Part shown: piece after piece, positions 20,292 through 28,223 of the stretch
How positions within the stretch are numbered: position 1 is the first letter of the stretch
Layout: the number at the start of each line of letters is the position of its first letter
Assembly (NCBI GenBank): GCA_049999725.1
Contig: JBNGIS010016905.1
Span: forward strand, 1 to 40,077
DNA from: Haplomitrium mnioides
Taxonomy: Eukaryota; Marchantiophyta; Haplomitriopsida; Calobryales
Direction: 5' to 3'
Length of the DNA: 40,077 nt
The notes under the pieces: generated by a model
What the model saw: the letters and a program-made list of their open reading frames with translations, nothing else
What the model was told of the DNA's origin: nothing
Database searches by the model: none
Position numbers and translations under genes: made by a program

Positions 20292-21260
20292 ATGGAGACA
20301 AGTTCCTCCAATCTAGAAGAAGGAGCTTGGATGATGGCAAAGTTGGAGGAACTTCAAGCAGCTCTTATAGCAAGCCAACAACAAACAAATATGTTAATGG
20401 CGGAGATGGTGAAAATGTGGTTCCAACAAGAGAATAGAGAAGTGAGTCGAGAAACATTACTTCAAAAGATGATCAAGTCATGTAAAGTGGAGGCTTATGG
20501 AGGAAACCGCATGGTAGGTGTTGTCGAAGGATAGGTGTATCGAATGGAAGCTCATATATCGTATTACCCACATGCATCAGATTTGGAAAATGGGCTATTC
20601 GCAAGATCTTTTTAATGGAGCACGCATCTATTTTGGCTACAAAGATGGGAGAGACAAAAAAATGCATGAGGAGAACAACTTTTATGGAGTAGCCTTAAAG
20701 AAGGCTTATTACAAAATTTCAAAGCGGTAGACTCTATATTAACCGCAAGAACTAAGCTTTGGGAGTTAGAGCAATAAGGAAGCGATGCAAGGTACATTGA
20801 AGAATTTCGAAGCTTACAAGTCCAAATTGAAGACATGAGTTCAGCCGAGGCCCTTGACAAATTTTTGCAAGGATTGAAAAGGAAGATTCGAGGGGAAGTT
20901 ATGATGAGAAATCTGAAGGATGTTAACGAAGCCATCTCGTATGCTCAAAGAATTGAAGGAACATTGGGAATTGTGCAAACAAGAGGGAATTACGGTCCCA
21001 TGCCTATGGAGTTGGGACAAATCAGAAGAAGAGATTTCAATCGCTCCAATCAACAACCAAGAAGACCACACAATGTTATTGAAAGAAGAAATGAAGAATG
21101 ACGAGAAATACGAACATGCTACAATTGTGGTCGAATAGGGCACATTGCACCGAATTGTAGAGCAATACGATGTAATCAAGGGAGAGTGTTCCGACGGCCT
21201 CTTCATAATGTCAACAACGGAGAAGATGAAGAATGTCAGGGAAACGATAGGCACCAGTAA
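20292..21260 (+). pseudogene. Element A gag
   Basis: Begins METSSSNLEEG and runs in one frame to TAA at 21,258-21,260. The N-terminal part is helical and Gln-rich (AALIASQQQTNMLMAEM). The capsid-like core is around 20,700-20,960 (FRSLQVQIEDMSSAEALDKF). The zinc knuckle CYNCGRIGHIAPNC (CX2CX4HX4C) is near 21,118-21,160. It is interrupted by TAG at 20,532 and TAA at 20,775 (both C/G-to-T/A changes against E), plus other stops. A -1 frameshift heptamer lies 15 nt before the terminal stop, leading to pro-pol. Confidence 0.85.
21239..21245 (+). promoter_or_regulatory. Candidate -1 ribosomal frameshift heptamer GGGAAAC, element A
   Basis: In the gag frame it reads CAG GGA AAC, i.e. G_GGA_AAC in correct X_XXY_YYZ register. 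The gag frame stops at 21,258, while the -1 frame is the pro-pol frame (all later pol ORFs share it). The same heptamer in the same register is in E. No strong downstream stem was found by eye. Confidence 0.7.
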
Positions 21261-21549
21261 AAAGGCCTCATGGTTTTGTTGGGAGAAAGAAGAAAGGCGA
21301 GGAAAAATTTTGATCCAAGCAAATATACTATATAGAAAAACAAAAAAATGGAGGACTAATTGTGGCTGATGGATGGATGGACGGATTGGCAGTGAGAGTT
21401 TTGGTGGACTCTGGGGCGAAAGAAAATTATCTATCACGAACGATAGCCTTGAAGCTGAAGTTGCCAATTGAAAAGGAAGAACATGAGGTGGTTAAAATGG
21501 CAAATGGCCAAAGTGAGGCTATTGAACGTTTATCTCAAACTATAGCTCT
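21246..21549 (+). pseudogene. Element A protease (before gap)
   Basis: In the -1 frame relative to gag. A basic linker (VGRKKK) is followed by retropepsin sequence VRVLVDSGAKENYLS with an intact D-S-G-A active site, then LKLKLPIEKEEHEVV and MANGQSEAIE. One stop lies just after the frameshift site (TGG to TAG at 21,254) and another before the protease core. It is cut by the assembly gap; in E the protease C-terminal half and RT follow. Confidence 0.8.
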
Positions 21550-21949
21550 NNNNNNNNNNNNNNNNNNNNNNNNNNNNNNNNNNNNNNNNNNNNNNNNNNN
21601 NNNNNNNNNNNNNNNNNNNNNNNNNNNNNNNNNNNNNNNNNNNNNNNNNNNNNNNNNNNNNNNNNNNNNNNNNNNNNNNNNNNNNNNNNNNNNNNNNNNN
21701 NNNNNNNNNNNNNNNNNNNNNNNNNNNNNNNNNNNNNNNNNNNNNNNNNNNNNNNNNNNNNNNNNNNNNNNNNNNNNNNNNNNNNNNNNNNNNNNNNNNN
21801 NNNNNNNNNNNNNNNNNNNNNNNNNNNNNNNNNNNNNNNNNNNNNNNNNNNNNNNNNNNNNNNNNNNNNNNNNNNNNNNNNNNNNNNNNNNNNNNNNNNN
21901 NNNNNNNNNNNNNNNNNNNNNNNNNNNNNNNNNNNNNNNNNNNNNNNNN
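21550..21949. other. Assembly gap of 400 N
   Basis: Exactly 400 N. In E the bases matching both edges are 38,259 and 37,346, so about 912 bp are expected here. The missing part covers the end of protease and most of RT, including the catalytic Asp residues. Confidence 0.95.
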
Positions 21950-22624
21950 CAACACCTTCGTACGGTGTTGAAGGTACTTCAAAATCACAAGCTATATGTG
22001 AAGATGTCAAAATGCAAAATTGGAAAAAGGGAGGTGGACTATTTGGGTCATTGTGTGAGTGCATTAGGAATCCAAGTTATGAATGAAAAAGTAGAGGCAA
22101 TTCAGAAGTGGGAAGCTCCTAGTGATCACACACAACTAAGAGGATTTTTGGGGCTAACCGGGTTTTATCGTCGATTCGTGAAAGGTTTTGCACAAATAGA
22201 AGAACCATTGACCAACTTGCTGAGGAAAAGTTATGCGTGGACATGGGGAGCTATAGAAGAGTTGGCGTTTCAAGCCTTGAAGAAATCATTTCTTCATGCT
22301 CCAATTCTTAAATGGTATGATTCTAAACAACCAATCAAACTTTCGGTGGATGCATCTGGAAAAGCTATAGGTGGAGTTTTGCAACAAGAATGGGAGGATG
22401 GTTGGCATCCTATTGCCTTCTTTTCTAGAAAATTGAGCGATGCATAGCAAAACTACCACACCACAGAACGAGAAGAATTGGTGATTGTGTTATCAACCAA
22501 ACATTGGAAGCACTATCTTGGAGATAAGGAGTTCGTGGTCGAAACCAACCATAAGCCTCTAATCTATCTAGAAACTCAAAAAGAGCTCTAAAAAAAGCAG
22601 ATTCGATGGGCAGAGTGGCGACAA
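21950..22624 (+). pseudogene. Element A RT C-terminus and RNase H
   Basis: Resumes after the gap in the RT thumb/connection ([20 protein letters not shown], then [20 protein letters not shown]). RNase H of the RT_RNaseH type follows, with VDASGKAIGGVLQQE near 22,348 and ETNHKPL near 22,542, where E has ETDHKPL, so one catalytic-region Asp is changed to Asn. Stops at 22,446 and 22,589, and TGA at 22,625, interrupt it. Confidence 0.88.
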
Positions 22625-22633
22625 TGATTCCAT

Positions 22634-23089
22634 ATGAAGATGGTTTATGTGGAAGGAAAACGTCAAATTGCAGATGCCTTGACACGCATGCCTCAACTCA
22701 ACATCATGTCAGAAATCACAATTCATCCTACTTGGTGGACAGAAATGTTGGCATCAGTAAAGACAGATGAAGAGATCATCGTCGCACAACAAAAGAAGTT
22801 GGTGAAAGAGGTGAAAGGATTGATTTTCTTCCAAGAGAAGGTATGGGTTCCCAACAATGTTAAGCTTCGCTCTGAGATTTTATATGAAGCATAGGATTCC
22901 ACAGTTGGAGGCCATGTTGGAATTGAGAAGACCTTGGACCATCTTCAACGAGTTTATTATTGGCCTAACATGCATCAAGATGTGGAGCAGGCTTATGTTC
23001 GGAGTTGCTTGGCTTGTCAACAAAACAAGGCTACCAACTTTAAACGAGGAGGCTTATTGCAACCATTACCTATTCCCAATCGACGATAG
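22634..23089 (+). pseudogene. Element A integrase zinc-binding domain
   Basis: In pol frame after a stop. Starts MKMVYVEGKRQIADALTRMP, the end of the RNase H tether. The HHCC module follows, near 22,885-23,020, up to CLAC. The first His codon region is disrupted by a TAG at 22,892 (E reads HDSG there). It ends at TAG 23,087-23,089 (TGG in E). The domain helps hold viral DNA ends during integration. Confidence 0.85.
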
Positions 23090-23095
23090 GAGCAT

Positions 23096-23650
23096 GTGAG
23101 TATGGATATTGTGTGTGAGCTACCTCGTACTTCTACGGGCTATGATGCTATTGTTGTTTTTGTGGACAAGCTTAGTAAAATGATTCATATTCGTCCAACT
23201 ACCAAATCTGTAACAACACCCGAGTTGGCACGGATTTATTTGGAAGCAATCTACTCTCATCATGGTCTTTCCAAAGTTATTATTTCTGACCGAGGTACTC
23301 AATTCACCAGCATGTTTTGGCGCATTATATTTGGTCTTCTCAAGACCAAATTGGTTATGTCTACTGCTTATCATCCAGAATCTGATGGTCAAGCTGAACG
23401 GACCAACCGAACCATCGAAGATATGCTACGCGCTTTTACTTTGGAAGAGCAAGCGGAGTGGGATTGGCTACTCCCTTTGGTCGAGTTCTCGTACAATAAC
23501 TCCATCAATAGTTCTACATGTGCTACACCTTTCTTCTTGATGTATGGTGAGCATCCTACCACGATCTCAACTCTCCAACATACCTTACCGTCCACTTCTA
23601 AGAGTCCAGCCGTTGATGATTTTCTCCATCGTCTACATCACGGAATTTGA
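23096..23650 (+). pseudogene. Element A integrase catalytic core (DD35E)
   Basis: Retroviral-type integrase core (rve). The triad is visible at Asp4 (MDIVCEL), Asp65 (ISDRGTQF) and Glu101 (DGQAERTN), with 35 residues between the last two. The core is otherwise colinear with E. The ORF ends at TGA 23,648-23,650, a CGA-to-TGA change relative to E, separating it from its C-terminal domain. Confidence 0.92.
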
Positions 23651-23665
23651 CAAGCCAAGGAAAAA

Positions 23666-24184
23666 TTGGAAGTTGCTCGTAATCGACAAAAGCAATATCT
23701 TGATACTCATCGTCGAGAGGTCACATTTTCTATCGGTGACCAAGTCTGGCTCTCCACATCCAATCTTCCTTTGCTTCATTCGCGTAAGTTAAGTGCTCGC
23801 TTTCCTGGTCCTTTTTCTATCTCTGCTCGCATTGGTGAAGTGGCTTATCGGTTGGTTTTACCTCCTCACATGAAGATTCATCCGGTCTTTCATGTCTCTT
23901 TACTCCGAGCTTTTGTCCCCCGTTCTTCCTCTTTTACCAGTACCCAAGAGCCCTCTCCACCACCTGAACTTATTGAGGGTCATGAAGAGTATGAGGTTGA
24001 CCAACTCTTGAAGAAACGTATACGTTGCCACGGTCATCATGAGATTATTGAATATTTGGTTCGCTGGAAAGGTTACCCTCTTTATGAAGCTACTTGGGAG
24101 CTATTGGAGAATTTGGCTAATGCTTCTAGGCTTGTTCACTCTTTTGAGAGCTCTCTTACTTGCAACGAGGACGTTGCCTTTTAA
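23666..24184 (+). pseudogene. Element A integrase C-terminus with chromodomain
   Basis: 172 codons in the pol frame. The first part carries the GPY/F-like module (ARFPGPFSISARIGEVAYRL, then HPVFHVSLLR). The last part (about 23,987-24,130) is a chromodomain: EYEVDQLLKKR, EYLVRWKGYP, EATWELLENL, matching the Y-x-V-E...YLVKWKGY...TWEP pattern. In chromoviruses this domain reads histone marks and directs insertion. It ends at TAA just before the PPT. Confidence 0.92.
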
Positions 24185-24197
24185 AAAGGGGGAGGAT
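24183..24197 (+). other. Element A polypurine tract
   Basis: AAAAAGGGGGAGGAT directly before the 3' LTR; it overlaps the pol stop codon region. Primer for plus-strand synthesis. Confidence 0.9.
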
Positions 24198-24765
24198 TGT
24201 AACGGTCACTAACTTTGGTAAGCCATAACTAAAAATGAAGTAAGATATAATGTCAACTATGTCTAGAAAGCTATTACTAAGTTAGAGTAACATAAAACGG
24301 TTGCTATTTTAGAGAATTGGACACGTGGCAAAATGAGAGAAAGTCAACGAATTAAAGTGAAAATGGAGCACTTTAGAAGAGGATAAGGACACGTGGCAAG
24401 CAAAGAATTAAAGTGAAAAGAAGGTTCTAAAGATAAAGACACGTGGCAGAAGGAGAACTAAAGAGATAAAAGGTTCTAAAGATAAGGACACGTGGTAACA
24501 TGAGAATAAAAGTAAAGGGTGGTCCAATTAGAGCGAAAGAGAAAAGAGCAGTCCAATTAGAAGAGGATAGAAAAGCAACCAATGAGGTTCATCCACCTAT
24601 GTAAGCAAAGAGCTTTCTATCAAGTATATAAAGAATGGAGAGTGCCTTGTTTGGCATCTCTTACCTTGGGGGTTTTTGAAGTTCTTTGTGCACCTCTTTT
24701 ATGCTAGCTTGTATGTGTTATACTTGTGCTAATTTGTGCGTGTAATGTGGGTTTGTAGTGTTACA
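24198..24765 (+). repeat. Element A 3' LTR
   Basis: 568 bp, TGTAACGGTC to GTGTTACA. It carries four CACGTGG cores at 24,322, 24,390, 24,440 and 24,489; the last two belong to tandem ~49-bp units (GGTTCTAAAGATAAGGACAC). The 5' LTR has one unit fewer. Confidence 0.95.
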
Positions 24766-24770
24766 AGTTA

Positions 24771-25386
24771 CTTCTCGACGATGAGCATCGACATATTGTC
24801 TTTGACAATTACGAGAAACTTTAAGTTTCTCCTTGGCACATTGGATGACGTGGTGTAGACGATGGAGGAAATCATTGGAGGTCGATGTAGGGTGAAGACT
24901 AGATAGAGTGATTAGATGTTCACCATACATTAAAAAGCAAGGTGTGGCTCGTGTAGATCTATTGATGGAGTTATTATAAGAGAACTCTACAAGAGGTAGC
25001 AACCAATCCCATTCTTCTTGTTCTTCCAAAGTAAAAGCCTGCAACATATCTTCAATTGTGCGATTGGCCCGTTCATTTTGACCATTTGATTCAAAGTGAT
25101 AAGCTATAGACATAGCCAATTTGGTTTTGAAAAGACCAAATATTGTGCGCCAAAACATGCTAGTGAATTGAGTGCCTTGGTCTGAAATAATAACTTTGGA
25201 GATACCATGATGAGACTAGACTACTTCTAAATAAAATTGTGTCAACTCCGACGTTGTCACTGATTTAGTAATTGGACCGATATGAATCATTTTACTAAGT
25301 TTGTCCACAAAAACAACAATAGCATCATAACCCGTAGAAGTAAGTGGTAGCTCACACACAATATCCATACTTACATGTTCCCATTG
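24771..25386 (-). pseudogene. Element B integrase core
   Basis: Minus strand, from the B sequence resuming after A. Contains the third-acidic-residue region (GQNERANRTIEDML), a second-Asp motif ISDQGTQF (Arg to Gln) and MDIVCEL. The ORF 24,718-25,158 covers only part, and its last residues come from A's LTR by accident. A stop splits the core near 25,217. Confidence 0.82.
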
Positions 25387-25722
25387 TCAAATTGGGATAG
25401 GCAACGATTGTAATAAACATCCACGTTTAAGATTGGTTACTTTGTTTTGTTGGCAAGCCAAACAACCCTGAACATAGGTCTCCACATCCCCATGCATCTT
25501 AGCCCAATAATAAACTTGTTCAAGATTTTTTTCAAGACTCTTTTCAATCTCAATATGTCCACCAATTGCCAAATCATATGCTTCATACAAAACCTCAGAG
25601 AGAAGCTTAATATTATTAAGAACCCACACCTTGTCTTGGAAGAAAATCAATCCTCTCACATCTTTCACCAATTTCTTTTGTTGTACGGCAGTGATCTCTT
25701 CATCTTCTTTTGTTGCAACCAA
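25387..25722 (-). pseudogene. Element B integrase zinc-binding domain
   Basis: 111-codon minus ORF matching E's 36,276-36,560. It keeps LLSEVLYEAYDLAIGGHIEI (first His replaced by Tyr), YYWAKMHGDVETYV and CLACQQNK. With one ligand lost the zinc site is likely defective. Confidence 0.83.
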
Positions 25723-26240
25723 TATTTTGGTCCACTAAGTAAGATGAATTGTAATTTCTAACAAGATGTTGAGCTGAGGCATGTGGGCCAATGTATCTAC
25801 AATTTGATGTTTTTCTTTTGAATAGACCATCTTTATATGAATTCGTTGTTGCTACTCAGCCCAATGAATCTACCTTTTTGAGAGCTAATTTTGAGTTTTC
25901 AGATAGATAAGAGGTTTATGGTCGATTTTGACAATAAACTCTTTATTTCCTAGATATTATTTCCAATGCTTTGTTAATAGCACAATTGCCAATTCTTCCC
26001 GCTCCATGGTGTGGTAGTTTTGCTCTGTATCACTCAACTTTCTAAAAAAAGAACCAATAAGATGCCAACCATCCTCTCATTCTTGTTGCAAAACTCTGCC
26101 AATAGCTTTTCTTGATGCATCCACTGAAAGTTTGATTGGTCATTTAGAATTATACTATTTAAAAATAGGAGCATGAAAGAGTGAAATCTTTAATGCTTGG
26201 AATGCCAACTCCTCTATATCTCCCCATATCTACGTGTGAC
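25723..26240 (-). pseudogene. Element B RNase H relic
   Basis: Minus-strand match to A 22,260-22,640 and E 36,560-37,040, readable across many stops. The VDAS start of RNase H lies near 26,120-26,130. Too decayed to be functional. Confidence 0.78.
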
Positions 26241-27228
26241 TTTTATTGAGCAAGTTGGTCAAGGGTTCTTCTATTTGTGCAAAACCTTTCACAAATCGAC
26301 AATAAAACCTGGTAAGGCCTAAAAATCCCCTTAGTTGTGTTAAATCACTAAGAGCTTCTCAATTCTGAATTGCCTCCACTTTTTCATCCATAACTTGTAT
26401 TCTTGATGCACTCACACGATGACCCAAGTAGTCAACCTCCCTTTTTCCAATTTCAAATTTGGACATCTTGACATATACCTTGTGGTTCCGAAGTATCTTC
26501 AATACCGTACAAAGGTGTTGTTGATGTTCTTAAAGATTCTTGTTGTAGATGAGAATATCATCTAAAATTACGATGACAAAATTATCCAAATAAGATCAAA
26601 AAAATATCATTATAAAACCTATAAATGTTGCAGGAGCATTAGTTAATCCAAAAGGTATAAAAAGATGTTCAAAGTGCCCATATCAACTTTGAAATGTTGT
26701 TTTTTACACATCACCCTCTGCGATTTTGATTTGATTATATCCTCTTCTCAAATCCAACTTTGTAAAGTAATTTGCTCCTTGAAGTTGATCAAAGAAATCA
26801 TCCATTCTTGACAATGGATATTTATTTTTCATTGTTTGTTGACTAAGTTCTCGATAGTCAATACACGTTCTCATACTCCCATCTTTCTTCTTTACAAATA
26901 GTACTAATGCACTATAAGGAGAAATATTTGGTTGAATGAATCATTTTCTGATCAATTCAGTAATCTAAGATTTGCATTCTTCTAGTTCATGAGGAGAAAA
27001 ACAATATGATGTTTTACACGGTGGAGTGCTTCTCGGAATGACCTCAATCTTGTGATCAATGCATCGTTTAGGAGGCAAACCCTTGGGTAGCTCATTGGGA
27101 AAAACGTTATGGAACTCTTTCAAAACACCTTGGAATTTATGTGGGAGATTATTTTTTGAGTTCTCTTTATCAATAATGAGTGCTAAAAACACTATATCAT
27201 GTTTTTTAATTGAACTTGCTCCAATCAC
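26241..27228 (-). pseudogene. Element B reverse transcriptase relic
   Basis: Minus-strand RT colinear with E's RT. The Y/F-x-D-D box reads ILDD near 26,560, and the KLDL motif is present near 26,750. The N-terminal part (ORF 26,965-27,228) keeps [20 protein letters not shown] and HELEECKS. Numerous stops and frame changes elsewhere. Confidence 0.85.
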
Positions 27229-27740
27229 ATATAGGGATAGGTGCCTTGAATGAGATCATACTCAATCTCTCCAAATCTTCCATTGAGATGTTGTGAGTGT
27301 CTTCTTTCGCTAATCTACTTGCGGACTATATTTTCGTAACCACTTCATTCCGAGAATGGCATCATATCATGCCAATGTCATGATCTTATGCTCCAACTTC
27401 TCTTTATAGTTACCTATATATAAAGCTATACTTTGAGATAGTTGTTCAATAGGCTCACTTTGGTCATTTGCCATTTCCACCACTTCGTGCTCTTCTTTTT
27501 CAAGAGGAAACTTCAACTTCAATGCTATAGCCTAAGATAAATAATTTTCTTCTGCTTTGAAGTCCACCAAAACTCTTATTGCAGATCTTTCCATCCATCG
27601 ACTACAATTAACTCTCCATTTTTCGGTTTTTCTATATAGAAGATGTGATTTTGTTGAATACTTTCCTCACTTTTCTTCTTTATCCCAGCAAAACCACAAG
27701 GTTTTTTTACTAGTGCACATCATTTCCTTGACATTCTTCA
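27229..27740 (-). pseudogene. Element B protease relic
   Basis: Minus-strand counterpart of E 38,031-38,560. The active-site motif reads VDFKAEEN near 27,565 instead of V-D-S-G-A. The frameshift heptamer of A and E reads AGGAAAT here (about 27,723-27,729), consistent with G-to-A and C-to-T decay. Confidence 0.75.
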
Positions 27741-28223
27741 TCTCCTTCATTATTGAACGCCAAAATACTCGCCCTTGATTGCACCATATTGCTCTACAAT
27801 TTGGTTCAATTAGTCATATCCGACCACAATTGTAGTATGTTCGAGTTTCCTATTTATCATCCATCCTCTTTTTAATAGCATGTTGTGCTTCTCATTGGTG
27901 AATTGGTCAATGAAATTCTATTTTCTCATATTTCCCAACTCCATATGCATAGAATCATAGTTCTCTCTAGTTTGCACAATCCCTAGTATTCATTCAATTT
28001 GTTACGCAAACGAGATGGCTTCATTTATGTCTTTTAAGTTGTGTATCATAACTTCTCCTCTAATCTTTCTCTTTAACCCTTACAAAATTTGTCAAGAGCT
28101 TCCGCTCAACTCATACCTTTGATTTGGACTTGCAAACTTTAAAATTCTTCAATGTATCTTGCAATGCTTCTTTGGTGCTCCAACACCCAAAGCTTTGTTC
28201 TTGCAGTCCATATAGTATCTACC
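27741..28223 (-). pseudogene. Element B gag, C-terminal part
   Basis: Matches A 20,790-21,230 in reverse. The zinc knuckle near 27,790-27,835 has lost its first Cys (Tyr), its His (Leu) and has a stop. It breaks at the CTACC duplication where D inserted; the N-terminal part resumes at 31,142. Confidence 0.8.
28219..28223. repeat. CTACC target-site duplication of D (partner 31,142-31,146)
   Basis: Perfect 5-bp duplication immediately outside the TG...CA ends of D. The B gag sequence joins across it and aligns with E 39,060-39,090. Confidence 0.88.

Larger units (their letters stand above)
19114..24765 (+). mobile_element. Element A: chromovirus (Ty3/gypsy with chromodomain)
   Basis: Complete structure on plus: 5' LTR, PBS, two leader ORFs, gag, pro-pol, PPT, 3' LTR, with perfect AGTTA duplications. 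It spans 5,652 bp including a 400-N gap that removes most of RT. The LTRs differ at roughly 4% of aligned sites by eye and by one 48-bp repeat unit, so the insertion is not recent. At least six in-frame stops make it non-autonomous. Gene order and domain content are those of plant chromoviruses; the lineage name was not determined. Confidence 0.96.

Noticed and set aside
21362-22447. 361-codon ORF read through the N gap
   Set aside because: The gap length is not the true length, so continuity of the frame across it means nothing.
24718-25158. 146-codon ORF taken as one intact integrase piece
   Set aside because: Only the part above 24,770 is element B integrase; the end is translated from A's LTR across the insertion junction.
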